Below are positions 8,805-16,700 of a stretch of DNA of 64,000 bases, in pieces. The position numbers and the translations under genes are program-made. Within the stretch, counting starts at the first letter, position 1; each line of letters opens with the position of its first letter. Under the pieces are notes generated by a model. The model did no database searches and had not been told where the DNA came from. It worked only from the letters and a program-made list of their open reading frames with translations. The stretch is from JAHDHW01 sp963793295 (lineage in GTDB: Bacteria; Bacteroidota; Bacteroidia; Chitinophagales; Saprospiraceae): positions 465,445 through 529,444 of the forward strand of contig CAWBZX010000028.1 of NCBI GenBank assembly GCA_963793295.1, written 5' to 3'.

Positions 8805-9827
8805 ATGGGTATTGATGTTGCCAAACATATTAGCGAATTAATTTACGATCATGATTCTGTTATTATACCAGAATTAGGAGGCATCGTTGCTAGTAGCCAA
8901 TCTGCTTCAATTGATCATGTTCAAGGTTTGATTCACCCACCTTCCAAGAAGTTATCTTTCAATGAAAACTTGTTGTTAAATGATGGTCTTTTGGTTGATT
9001 ATGTCAAAAGGAAGAATAATATTTCGCTTAAGGAATCTGTGAATGCAATCAGTGATTTTGTTTCACAAACAAAGGAAAAACTTAATAATAAAGAAATTGT
9101 CATACTCCCGCAGATCGGTAGATTGTATAAGGATTATGAAAATAGTTTGCGTTTTTTACAGGACACAACTAATTTTAATACGGATGTTTTTGGCCTGCCA
9201 ACGCTTCAGTTTTATCCTATCCTTCGTTCACAGGAACCACCAGAAATAAAGAAAAACAAACCAGTCAAGTTAGTTTCAGATAAACAAGGTTTTGGAATTA
9301 GCAGATCCTTATCTAAAAAAATTGCCAGTGCCTTTTTACCATTATTTTTAGGTCTCGTTATTACGGTTTTTTCAATTGGCATTTATGAAAAACAGACCGA
9401 AGAAAAAATTAATGTTCAGGATGTTCAAAAAATTCCTGTTAATGAAAACAGGGTTAATAGAAAACCGTCTATTGATAATTTATCTTTTTTTGAAGGGCTG
9501 CCTGCTGGTGAGCAATTCAAAGGTGACTTTGAAAACAATGAAGGAATGGAATCTGACGAGTTAGTGCCAATTGATACAGAAAGTGCTACTATTGTAGAAC
9601 AACAAAATTTATGCGTGATCATTATTGGTGTTTTTAGCCGGAAAGAAGGTGTTCAGAAACGTTTAAAAGACATTTATGATTTTGGTTATGATGCGTATCA
9701 AGATAAAACGGGAGATTTAACCAGAGTAGGAGTGCAATTTGGTTATGAGCAAAAAAGTGAAATCGTAGATATGCTTGACATCGTGCGCGATAAATTTGAT
9801 CATCGTGCATGGATATTGAAAGAATAA
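8805..9827 (+). CDS. HU-CCDC81 and SPOR domain membrane protein
   Basis: 340 aa from ATG 8805; the upstream in-frame TTG 8781 would add eight residues, but the family begins at VAKHISELIYDHDSVIIPELGGI. Residues about 1-60 and 65-140 form the paired bacterial CCDC81-like HU folds, probably cytoplasmic. A TM helix is at about 173-198 (FLPLFLGLVITVFSIGIY), then a low-complexity acidic linker and a SPOR domain (about 267-340). SPOR domains bind denuded glycan strands at division septa. The protein could link a cytoplasmic DNA- or protein-binding module to peptidoglycan. A rho-independent terminator follows, so it is probably monocistronic. Confidence 0.82.
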   Translation: MGIDVAKHISELIYDHDSVIIPELGGIVASSQSASIDHVQGLIHPPSKKLSFNENLLLNDGLLVDYVKRKNNISLKESVNAISDFVSQTKEKLNNKEIVILPQIGRLYKDYENSLRFLQDTTNFNTDVFGLPTLQFYPILRSQEPPEIKKNKPVKLVSDKQGFGISRSLSKKIASAFLPLFLGLVITVFSIGIYEKQTEEKINVQDVQKIPVNENRVNRKPSIDNLSFFEGLPAGEQFKGDFENNEGMESDELVPIDTESATIVEQQNLCVIIIGVFSRKEGVQKRLKDIYDFGYDAYQDKTGDLTRVGVQFGYEQKSEIVDMLDIVRDKFDHRAWILKE

Positions 9828-9849
9828 AATAATCAATCAATTGATTTTG

Positions 9850-9885
9850 ACCCGAATGCTGCCTCAGTTATTCGGGTTTTTTATT
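9850..9885 (+). terminator. Rho-independent terminator of the HU/SPOR gene
   Basis: Stem ACCCGAAT (9850-9857) pairs with ATTCGGGT (9870-9877), with a 12-nt loop and a T-rich tail. Confidence 0.85.
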
Positions 9886-10080
9886 TTAATTATTTAATGC
9901 CTAAAAATTGGGGTTGAAATTTATAAATTAATTCGATTTTGGAAAGATAATTATTAGCAACTTTAAATTTAAGAATATTTCAATTTAAGGAATAAAAGTT
10001 TGTTTATTTCAATCTAATAAAATTAAATTTTATTGACTATTTCTTGAACCTTAATCAACAGAATATTGTTTCATATATAA

Positions 10081-10111
10081 TTGATAATTTAAGCTATTTA
10101 AAATACCTTTG
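10081..10111 (+). promoter_or_regulatory. kdsA promoter (-33 and -7)
   Basis: TTG at 10081-10083 and TACCTTTG at 10104-10111 are separated by 20 bp, matching the Bacteroidota TTG-N(about 17-21)-TAnnTTTG arrangement. This is one of the best promoters in the window. Confidence 0.7.
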
Positions 10112-10241
10112 TGGAAGATTTAAAGAGGAAACGTAAAGAAGGAATTAAAAGCTTAGACAAAGCAATTAAATAATCTTTTTCAATTGATGGTTTAACTTAT
10201 TTGTTTTTTTTAAGTCATAAAAAATATCAAGTAATCAAAAA

Positions 10242-11054
10242 ATGCTAGAGAAAATTCCGAAAATTAAATATCTCGAGGAAAACAACTTTTTCCTTATAGC
10301 TGGCCCCTGTGCAATTGAAGGTAGGGGAATGGCTTTTGAGATTGCGGAAAAGGTTTCCAGCATTTGCGACAGACTTCATATTCCTTATATTTTTAAAGGG
10401 TCGTATAAAAAGGCAAACCGTTCAAGACTTGATTCTTTTACGGGGATTGGAGATGAAAAGGCGTTGAGCATACTTAAAGAAGTAGGGGATCACTTTAATA
10501 TTCCGGTTACTACTGATGTTCATACTGAACCAGAAGCAACAATGGCTGGAAAATATGTAGATATTATTCAGATACCTGCGTTCTTATGCCGCCAAACCAG
10601 TTTGTTAGTTGCTGCGGCCGAAACAGGTAAGGTAGTTAATGTAAAAAAAGGCCAGTTTTTAAGTCCGCAAGCCATGCAATTTGCAATTGACAAAGTAGTT
10701 CAATCCGGTAATAATAAAGTACTGCTAACAGAGAGAGGTACGACTTTTGGATATCAAGACTTAGTTGTAGATTTTCGGGGAATTCCGGAGATGCAATCAT
10801 TGGGCGTAAAAGTAATTCTTGATTGCACGCATTCTTTACAGCAACCAAATCAAAATACAGGTATTACTGGTGGAAAACCTGCATTGATTGAAACAATAGC
10901 AAAAGCTGGTATAGCTGTCGGGGTTGATGGTTTATTTATTGAAACACATCCAAATCCTTCTGAAGCTAAATCTGATGGAGCTAACATGCTTCAACTTAAT
11001 AAGTTGGAAGGGTTATTGGAAAGAGTATTAAAAATTAGGCGAAGCTTATTTTAA
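10242..11054 (+). CDS. kdsA: 3-deoxy-8-phosphooctulonate (KDO-8-P) synthase
   Basis: 270 aa. Condenses phosphoenolpyruvate with arabinose-5-phosphate in the cytosol, the committed step to KDO of lipid A/LPS. The family core is visible: AGPCAIEG (20-27), FKGSYKKANRSR (51-62, substrate loop), LLTERGTTFGYQDLVVDFR and FIETHPNPSEAKSDGANML. The metal ligands of the metal-dependent class are all present: C23, H197 (DCTH), E234 (FIETHP) and D245 (KSDGA). The Asn of metal-independent enzymes such as E. coli KdsA is replaced by Cys23, so this should be a metalloenzyme. It has its own promoter; no other KDO genes are adjacent. Confidence 0.96.
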   Translation: MLEKIPKIKYLEENNFFLIAGPCAIEGRGMAFEIAEKVSSICDRLHIPYIFKGSYKKANRSRLDSFTGIGDEKALSILKEVGDHFNIPVTTDVHTEPEATMAGKYVDIIQIPAFLCRQTSLLVAAAETGKVVNVKKGQFLSPQAMQFAIDKVVQSGNNKVLLTERGTTFGYQDLVVDFRGIPEMQSLGVKVILDCTHSLQQPNQNTGITGGKPALIETIAKAGIAVGVDGLFIETHPNPSEAKSDGANMLQLNKLEGLLERVLKIRRSLF

Positions 11055-11133
11055 GCAGAATTTAATTTCTTGAAAACTTGTATAGTACAGAAAAATATTT
11101 TATATTAATCATAAATCACAAAAGGAGATCGAT

Positions 11134-11583
11134 ATGAATTCCTTAAAAGCATTCTTAACAATATTTACTTTAATTTTTGCAATTACTATTGCAACATCAC
11201 AGAGTGAAAAGACTTTGGTGAAATCCTTTAATTTGAAAGGAATTCAAGTTGTTGTTTTGGATTTAGATGGTGATGTGGAAGTTAGAGAATGGAAAAATTC
11301 AATTATGCGTATTCAGTTAACGATCATTATTGAAAATGGCAATGATTCAATGCTGAAAACGCTTGTTAGAGCGGGGAGGTATAATCTTTATTCCAAAGTG
11401 AATAACGAAGACTTTAGAATTTTTGCTCCAGAAACTAAGAAAGACATGAAGGTTAGTGGTTACGATTTGAAAGAAAATATTTCATACATAGTGTATGCAC
11501 CTGAAAATGTTATCGTAAGGATGGCCGGCGAAGCATCAACTGATGCTGAATTAGCTCCTCAATCAGAGTCCTCTTCACTTTAA
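11134..11583 (+). CDS. Secreted protein, first of a tandem 149-residue paralogue pair
   Basis: 149 aa with a signal peptide (MNSLKAFLTIFTLIFAITIATSQ). The remainder is beta-rich: KTLVKSFNLKGIQVVVLDLDGDVEVREWKNS, RAGRYNLYSKV and the C-terminal YIVYAPENVIVRM. It aligns along its whole length with the equally long protein at 11760-12209 (shared K-L/F, REW/EKW, GRY and Y/F-APEN/VPED positions). The pattern loosely resembles DUF4097-like repeat proteins, but I do not recognise the family. A GGAG-containing purine run precedes the ATG. It has its own strong terminator. Confidence 0.75.
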   Translation: MNSLKAFLTIFTLIFAITIATSQSEKTLVKSFNLKGIQVVVLDLDGDVEVREWKNSIMRIQLTIIIENGNDSMLKTLVRAGRYNLYSKVNNEDFRIFAPETKKDMKVSGYDLKENISYIVYAPENVIVRMAGEASTDAELAPQSESSSL

Positions 11584-11606
11584 CATTATATACTTTCCTT
11601 CTTCTT

Positions 11607-11648
11607 AAAAGGGTATAACTTTCCCACTGGTTATACCCTTTTATTTTT
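11607..11648 (+). terminator. Terminator after the first paralogue
   Basis: A perfect 13-bp stem (AAAAGGGTATAAC at 11607-11619 with GTTATACCCTTTT at 11630-11642), a 10-nt loop and a T-rich tail. Confidence 0.92.
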
Positions 11649-11759
11649 GAAGAATCGTTAAATTATATTTAATTGTTTGTTTTAGCTTTTAAACTATTGT
11701 TTGCGGCAATATCTTTGATCTATTCATTGTTGAATTTTAACACAACAAATAAATTTTTT

Positions 11760-12209
11760 ATGCGATTTTTTTCAATTGTACTTTTTTCTACTTTATTTAT
11801 TCAGTTAGCTAATGCTCAACTCACAAAAGTGCTTCACCAGACTTTTGAAATAGATAGTGTTGATAAAATAACACTCAATTTAGTTGGAGAATATGAATTA
11901 GAAAAGTGGGCCGGGAATAATATCCTTACAGAAACAAAAATTGAAATCTATGATGCCAAGCCCGGAGTTTTTAAATACCTTATTGAAGAAAAAGGGCGAT
12001 ATGAAATCGTTGCTGAAATAAACATTGATAATATGACAGCCACACTATTTTCTAATGATTCTAAAAGATCAGTAATTAAAAATAGAGAAACAGGGAAAGA
12101 ATGTTATGAATTCATCAAAGTGAAAATATTTGTTCCCGAAGACTTTAATATTGATGATCCTGTTAATTTGGTTCGTATGACCTCAACTGCAACGTCAAAT
12201 AATGACTGA
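11760..12209 (+). CDS. Secreted protein, second of the tandem 149-residue paralogue pair
   Basis: 149 aa from ATG 11760. The longer frame from TTG 11673 would place an extra hydrophobic stretch before the signal peptide MRFFSIVLFSTLFIQLANAQ, so the internal ATG is preferred. Same predicted fold as the preceding gene: TFEIDSVDKITLNLVGEYELEKWAGN, EKGRYEIVAEI and IKVKIFVPEDFNI. Identity is low but length and spacing of conserved positions are kept, so the duplication looks old. Separate terminators on both genes imply independent transcription. Function unknown; probably periplasmic or surface. Confidence 0.72.
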   Translation: MRFFSIVLFSTLFIQLANAQLTKVLHQTFEIDSVDKITLNLVGEYELEKWAGNNILTETKIEIYDAKPGVFKYLIEEKGRYEIVAEINIDNMTATLFSNDSKRSVIKNRETGKECYEFIKVKIFVPEDFNIDDPVNLVRMTSTATSNND

Positions 12210-12224
12210 ATAAGAATAAATAAA

Positions 12225-12269
12225 AATCAAAAAAAGCATCTCGGTATTATCAAGATGCTTTTTTTGATT
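12225..12269 (+). terminator. Terminator after the second paralogue
   Basis: A perfect 17-bp stem (12225-12241 with 12253-12269; core AGCATCT/AGATGCT flanked by A7/T7), 11-nt loop. It ends only 9 bp before the next promoter element. Confidence 0.92.
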
Positions 12270-12278
12270 ACTCTTGTA

Positions 12279-12286
12279 TACCTTTG
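12279..12286 (+). promoter_or_regulatory. -7 element placing the transcript start at or next to the ATG
   Basis: TACCTTTG matches the consensus, and the ATG of the FAD protein is at 12296, nine bases after the box. The transcript would be leaderless or nearly so. The element overlaps the in-frame TTG at 12284, which rules that codon out as start. Confidence 0.6.
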
Positions 12287-12295
12287 CGATCAATC

Positions 12296-13855
12296 ATGTT
12301 GAAACAAATAGAAATAAAACTTTTGCCCAGTGAAGCAGCAAATGAGTCTGACATTAAGCAAAAAATAGTAGATAAAGCCAAAATTTCGATAGATCAATTA
12401 AAAGATTGGAGAATACTAAAAAGGTCAATAGATGCCAGAAAAAAACAAGTTTTGGTACAACTCCGTATTGAAGTAAACACAGAAGGTGAATTTGAAGCGG
12501 AACCTTTAATATTAGATCAATTAAAACCCGTGCACGATAAGGAGAGTGTGATAATTGTTGGCGCGGGGCCTGCAGGTTATTTCGCTGCTCTTGAATTGAT
12601 TGAATTAGGATTGAAGCCTATTATTTTTGATCGAGGTAAAGATGTTCAAACCAGGCGACGCGACTTACGTTCCATCCAGCAATTTGGAGAAGTAAATCCA
12701 CATTCAAATTATTGTTTTGGAGAAGGAGGGGCAGGTACCTATTCAGACGGGAAACTTTATACTCGTTCTCACAAAAGAGGTAATATTTACAAAATCTTAA
12801 GGCTACTTGTAGAGCACGGAGCATCTTCTGATATCATGATAGATGCCCATCCTCATATTGGTTCTAACAAGCTCCCGAACATTGTTGCTAATATTCGAAA
12901 AACGATTGAATTATATGGTGGGGAGGTGAACTTCGATACACATGTTACAGATTTGATTTACCATCAAGGGAAAGTAAAAGGCGTTGTGATCAACAATTCA
13001 AAGGAATTATTTGGAGAAGCTGTTGTATTAGCAACTGGACATTCAGCACGTGACATATATTATTTGCTGAATCAAAAAGGGATTGCAATTGAGTCAAAAC
13101 CCTTTGCTTTGGGTGTAAGAGTAGAACACTCTCAATCCCTTATAGATCAAATACAATATGGCCAATCTCCACGTGAAGAACATTTACCTGCTTCAAGCTA
13201 CCGTTTAGCCTGCCAGGTTGGAGGAAGAGGAGTTTTTTCGTTCTGTATGTGTCCAGGTGGATTAGTTGTACCTGCATCAACTGCTCCAGGAGAGATTGTA
13301 ATAAATGGGATGTCTCTGTCCCGCCGTGACTCTCCTTTTTCAAACAGTGGAACCGTAGTAAGCGTCGAATTGGAAGATTTAATTCCCTTTGAAAAATATG
13401 GAGTTTTTGCAGGATTAGAATTCCAAAAAATGGTTGAACAAACTATGTTTGCGAATGGAGATGGAAGTCAAAATGCTCCTGCACAAAGAATGACAGATTT
13501 TGTTAAAGGAAAAATTTCAAATGATTTACCTGCTTCGAGTTATATTCCGGGATTACATGCTGCTCCTTTGCACCAGTTGCTACCAAAAAGTATTTCAGAT
13601 AAGCTTTCAAAAGGGGTTCTCGAATTTGGAAAAAAAATGAAAGGTTATTTTACAGAAGAAGCGAATATGATCGGTACAGAAAGCAGAACAAGTTCTCCAA
13701 TTAGGATACCGAGAAACAAGGTGACTTTTATGCATGAAGATGCAGAAGCTTTATTTCCATGCGGAGAAGGAGCCGGATATGCCGGGGGGATTATTTCGGC
13801 TGCTATGGATGGGCAAAATGTCGCAAAAGCGATTAAACGTTTTCTGGAAAATTAA
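12296..13855 (+). CDS. NAD(P)/FAD-dependent oxidoreductase (COG2509-type FAD protein)
   Basis: 519 aa from ATG 12296. An N-terminal alpha/beta domain (about 1-80) rich in K/R and I/L precedes an FAD-binding Rossmann motif, IIVGAGPAGYFAALELIELG (about 85-104). Further family blocks are CFGEGGAGTYSDGKLYTR, LATGHSARDIYYLL, CMCPGGLVVPA (two Cys) and the C-terminal FAD closure FPCGEGAGYAGGIISAAMDG. This family is widespread but its reaction is not established. Transcribed from its own nearly leaderless promoter. Confidence 0.82.
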   Translation: MLKQIEIKLLPSEAANESDIKQKIVDKAKISIDQLKDWRILKRSIDARKKQVLVQLRIEVNTEGEFEAEPLILDQLKPVHDKESVIIVGAGPAGYFAALELIELGLKPIIFDRGKDVQTRRRDLRSIQQFGEVNPHSNYCFGEGGAGTYSDGKLYTRSHKRGNIYKILRLLVEHGASSDIMIDAHPHIGSNKLPNIVANIRKTIELYGGEVNFDTHVTDLIYHQGKVKGVVINNSKELFGEAVVLATGHSARDIYYLLNQKGIAIESKPFALGVRVEHSQSLIDQIQYGQSPREEHLPASSYRLACQVGGRGVFSFCMCPGGLVVPASTAPGEIVINGMSLSRRDSPFSNSGTVVSVELEDLIPFEKYGVFAGLEFQKMVEQTMFANGDGSQNAPAQRMTDFVKGKISNDLPASSYIPGLHAAPLHQLLPKSISDKLSKGVLEFGKKMKGYFTEEANMIGTESRTSSPIRIPRNKVTFMHEDAEALFPCGEGAGYAGGIISAAMDGQNVAKAIKRFLEN

Positions 13856-13867
13856 AAAAGACGATTA

Positions 13868-13894
13868 TTGTCAATCATTATTTGATTACATTTG
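13868..13894 (+). promoter_or_regulatory. Promoter of the DoxX gene
   Basis: TTG (13868-13870), 16-bp spacer, TACATTTG (13887-13894); the spacer is at the short end of the usual range. The ATG follows at 13929. Confidence 0.5.
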
Positions 13895-13928
13895 CACATT
13901 AATTTCTTAGTGGGGAGACTTATATATC

Positions 13929-14345
13929 ATGAAAGATACAACTGATTTAATAGCTAGATTTTTTATAGCATTTATTTTTCTTTTTGAGGCATATGATTCT
14001 ATTGTTTTTTTTAAAAGCACAAAAAACACAATGACGGATTATGGTATTACATGGAATCAGGATATGTTGTTGACCATATCCATTTTTCTTTTAATATTAG
14101 GAGGTGTATTAGTTCTTATTGGGTATCGGTCAGGATTTGGAGCTAGTCTTTTATTAATTTATTGGATTCCTGTAACTTTTATAGCACATTCATGGTGGAA
14201 TGATCCTATTGATATTAAACGAGAAGAATCTATCGAATTCATGAAAAACTTAGCTATTGTTGGTGGTCTTCTTCTAATTGTTATTAATGGTAGCGGACGT
14301 TTTAGTGTGCGGAGATTATTTGCTACCACAATCGTCAAGGGTTAA
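13929..14345 (+). CDS. DoxX family membrane protein
   Basis: 138 aa with four predicted TM helices: residues about 8-26, 44-64, 68-92 and 103-121 (MKNLAIVGGLLLIVI). The segment GFGASLLLIYWIPVTFIAHSWW followed by a charged loop and MKNLAIVGGLL is typical of DoxX proteins, inner-membrane proteins linked in other bacteria to redox or thiosulfate/sulfur metabolism. No partner gene identifies a specific role here. Confidence 0.75.
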   Translation: MKDTTDLIARFFIAFIFLFEAYDSIVFFKSTKNTMTDYGITWNQDMLLTISIFLLILGGVLVLIGYRSGFGASLLLIYWIPVTFIAHSWWNDPIDIKREESIEFMKNLAIVGGLLLIVINGSGRFSVRRLFATTIVKG

Positions 14346-14367
14346 TATAGTTTAATGAATGGCTTTT

Positions 14368-15201
14368 TCAAATATCTTTTGGTAGTTTATCTCCACAAAG
14401 TTTACAATATACAGCATCATTATCATGTTCTGTTTTTTTACACTTTTCACATTCAAGAATTTTAATATTCTTCATTTCTCTTCCAACTTTTATCATTTCT
14501 GAAGAGACAATTCCAGTAGGCACAGCAATAACGGCATAACCTAATATCATTACAATTGATGCCAGTAGTTGACCAAAAGTAGTAACTGGAGCAATATCAC
14601 CATAACCCACAGTTGTCAATGTAACTATTGCCCAATAAATAGCTCGGGGAATGCTGTCAAATTTTTTATTAGTTCCTCCTTCAATTAGGTACATAAAGGA
14701 TCCGAAAATAGTCACTAAAAGTAAAATGAAAAATAGAAAAACCAGGATCCTTCTACTGCTGGCCTGTAATGCTTTGATAATTACTGTACTTTCTTTCATG
14801 AATTGAGCGAGCTTGAAAACTCGAAAAACTCTTAGTAATCGCAAAGCCCTTATGATTAAAAGATAGTGTGTATTGGCTATAATTAGACTTAAATATGTTG
14901 GTATTATGGCGAGTAGATCAATCATGCCATAAAAACTAAATGTATATCTCTTCCAATCATTTACACAATAGATTCTCAGAATATATTCAATGGTAAAGAA
15001 AATAGTAAAAATCCATTCAAGGGTATAGAATACATTGTGATACCTATCAGACAGCCTTACAATGCTTTCAAGCATAACAACGAGAACACTCGTTAAGATC
15101 GCAATAAGTAAGGCAATATCAAAAGTCTTTCCTGCAGGAGTATCTACCTTAAATATGATATTATATATCTTTTCCCTGAAGGGATTTGTATTTTTATCCA
15201 T
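14368..15201 (-). CDS. Voltage-gated-type potassium channel with C-terminal zinc ribbon
   Basis: 277 aa from ATG 15201; the longer frame to 15264 adds 21 residues not expected for the family. Six TM helices with an S4-like arginine ladder, IIRALRLLRVFRVFKLAQ, then the pore helix and selectivity filter TLTTVGYGDIAPVT, then S6 (IVMILGYAVIAVPTGIV). The C-terminus carries CEKCKK ... YCKLCGDKLP, a CxxC/CxxC zinc-ribbon-like module exposed in the cytoplasm, which could sense ligand or assist tetramer assembly. It converges with the DoxX gene, 22 bp between stops. Confidence 0.88.
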   Translation of the reverse strand: MDKNTNPFREKIYNIIFKVDTPAGKTFDIALLIAILTSVLVVMLESIVRLSDRYHNVFYTLEWIFTIFFTIEYILRIYCVNDWKRYTFSFYGMIDLLAIIPTYLSLIIANTHYLLIIRALRLLRVFRVFKLAQFMKESTVIIKALQASSRRILVFLFFILLLVTIFGSFMYLIEGGTNKKFDSIPRAIYWAIVTLTTVGYGDIAPVTTFGQLLASIVMILGYAVIAVPTGIVSSEMIKVGREMKNIKILECEKCKKTEHDNDAVYCKLCGDKLPKDI

Positions 15202-15427
15202 TAAATTGAAATTTAGGTAAAAATAAATAAATATTGGTTTTATACTCTTTTTAAAAACGAACAATTGAAAAGATTGAGAAACGAAAAAAAATTAGACGAT
15301 TAACCTATATCAAATAAATTTCTTTTTATGAGTTGTTTTTTGATATTTAGACTTTCTTTAATGTCACTTTTTTGGTATTTTAGCTTTTAAGTCGAAAACA
15401 TTCTATTAAACAAAAATTTCAAGGAGG

Positions 15428-16192
15428 ATGATCAAAGCAATTATAATTGAAGATGAAATCAGTGGTCTTAAAAATCTTAAAAATTTACTTTCCAAGTATT
15501 GTGAAGAAGTTGAAGTTATTGCTGATGCAAGAAATATAAAAGAAGGTGTTCAGATTTTGAATGATCCTTCTTTAAAGCCCGATGTTGCTTTTCTGGATAT
15601 TAGTTTGCCGGATGGCTTGGTTTTTAATATGTTGAATGATTTTGCAGATAAAATTGACTTTGATATCATATTTGTTACTGCATTTGAGAATTATGCTATA
15701 AAAGCTTGTCAGTACAGCTCAATAGGATATATAGTCAAACCGATTGATCCTGATGAATTGAAGGAAGCGGTAAGTCGAGTAACCCCCGGGAAGAATAATA
15801 AAATTAAAAAACGATTGAATGTTTTTTCACAGCAATACAACAACCCTAACGCTTTTGAAAAAATGAGTATTTCTGCGTTGGATGGCATTTATTTTATAAA
15901 TATCAAAGATATCATCCGTTGTGAAGCAGAAGATAATTATACCCACATACACTTGAGAGATGGTGATAAAATAACAGCCTCAAAAACAATTAAAGCCTAT
16001 GAAGAGTTACTTTCTGGGGTTAACTTTTATCGCGTTCACAAAAGTCATCTTATCAATTTAAATTATATGCGAAAGTTTGTAAAAGGGGATGGTGGTTACC
16101 TCGTTATGGACGATGATAAGAAAATTGAAGTTTCGCGCCGTAGAAGGCCGGCGTTTATGGAGCAAATGAGACGATTACAGGAAGGATTATAA
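15428..16192 (+). CDS. LytTR-family response regulator
   Basis: 254 aa. Receiver domain 1-120 with acidic pocket E8/D9, phosphoacceptor D57 (FLDISLPDG), the switch Thr in IIFVTAFEN and Lys in IVKPID. The LytTR DNA-binding domain follows (about 150-250; CEAEDNYTHIHLRDGDKI, FYRVHKSHLINLNYM). The purine run AAGGAGG directly abuts the ATG with no spacer, so it is not in the usual Shine-Dalgarno position. The cognate kinase is almost certainly the LytS-type protein at 16701, separated from this gene only by a small GG-leader peptide gene. Confidence 0.93.
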   Translation: MIKAIIIEDEISGLKNLKNLLSKYCEEVEVIADARNIKEGVQILNDPSLKPDVAFLDISLPDGLVFNMLNDFADKIDFDIIFVTAFENYAIKACQYSSIGYIVKPIDPDELKEAVSRVTPGKNNKIKKRLNVFSQQYNNPNAFEKMSISALDGIYFINIKDIIRCEAEDNYTHIHLRDGDKITASKTIKAYEELLSGVNFYRVHKSHLINLNYMRKFVKGDGGYLVMDDDKKIEVSRRRRPAFMEQMRRLQEGL

Positions 16193-16385
16193 GGCTTCCA
16201 TGACTCATAGAGGTTTAAAAAAACTTTGTTTTGAATATTTAACTTTTTCAAGCGAGAATAAGTATATAAAGAGTTGAAATATAGAAATTTATATGTTATA
16301 AATATTTTATTTGTGTTGTTGAACCATTAATTTATGGGATAAATATTTATATAAAAAGGCTTAAAAGTATTTGGGAGTAATACAA

Positions 16386-16393
16386 TAAGTTTG
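16386..16393 (+). promoter_or_regulatory. -7 element upstream of the GG-leader peptide gene
   Basis: TAAGTTTG matches TAnnTTTG and lies 70 bp before the peptide ATG. The nearest TTG (16371-16373) is only 12 bp away, so a canonical -33 box is missing; activation by a LytTR regulator is possible. Confidence 0.45.
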
Positions 16394-16462
16394 TAAATTT
16401 ATAGACGATAAACAAACAAACATTTTTTTAATCTTTTTTCCATGAATGAATAAATTAACGCT

Positions 16463-16618
16463 ATGGGAAGCAAGAAAAACAAAAATCTAAGAGATCTCAT
16501 GATAGACTTGCACGAGCAAGTTATTCAAAATGATGATATGAATAAAATCATCGGGGGAACCAGTAAACATCAAATTTCTCAAGGCAACCGTGGTTGCGGT
16601 GGAATTGTTCCTCAATAA
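16463..16618 (+). CDS. 51-residue double-glycine leader peptide (putative secreted signal/RiPP-like precursor)
   Basis: ATG 16463 to TAA 16616-16618. The N-terminal half is Lys-rich then amphipathic; residues 16-32 (LHEQVIQNDDMNKIIGG) form a textbook double-glycine leader. Relative to the cleavage site, hydrophobic residues sit at -12 (I21), -7 (M26) and -4 (I29), an acidic residue at -8 (D25), and Gly-Gly at -2/-1 (31-32). Cleavage would release the 19-mer TSKHQISQGNRGCGGIVPQ with a single Cys45. The gene has its own -7 box and its own strong terminator. It sits between the response regulator and the TPR kinase, so a pheromone or signal role is attractive. No PCAT transporter or modification enzyme is in the window. 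It could instead be an unmodified bacteriocin-like peptide. Confidence 0.72.
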   Translation: MGSKKNKNLRDLMIDLHEQVIQNDDMNKIIGGTSKHQISQGNRGCGGIVPQ

Positions 16619-16649
16619 GAAATAAGAATTATCTGTCGAAATTACTCGT

Positions 16650-16683
16650 AGGCTACATTCTCTTAAAATGTAGCCTTTTTTTA
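16650..16683 (+). terminator. Terminator of the GG-leader peptide gene
   Basis: Perfect 10-bp stem AGGCTACATT (16650-16659) / AATGTAGCCT (16667-16676), 7-nt loop, run of eight T from 16676. It uncouples the peptide mRNA from the kinase gene that starts 17 bp later. Confidence 0.93.
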
Positions 16684-16700
16684 TATAATAAAAATAATCG

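Larger units (their letters stand above)
9828..10241. other. 414-bp intergenic region upstream of kdsA
   Basis: Contains the HU/SPOR terminator (9850-9885) and the kdsA promoter (10081-10111). The rest, 9886-10080, is very AT-rich with no reading frame or strong hairpin that I can support. The transcript leader of kdsA would be about 120 nt. Confidence 0.6.

Noticed and set aside
10111..10173. GTG-initiated 20-codon frame (VEDLKRKRKEGIKS...) upstream of kdsA
   Set aside because: Its start overlaps the last base of the -7 box, so the codon would not be in the transcript.
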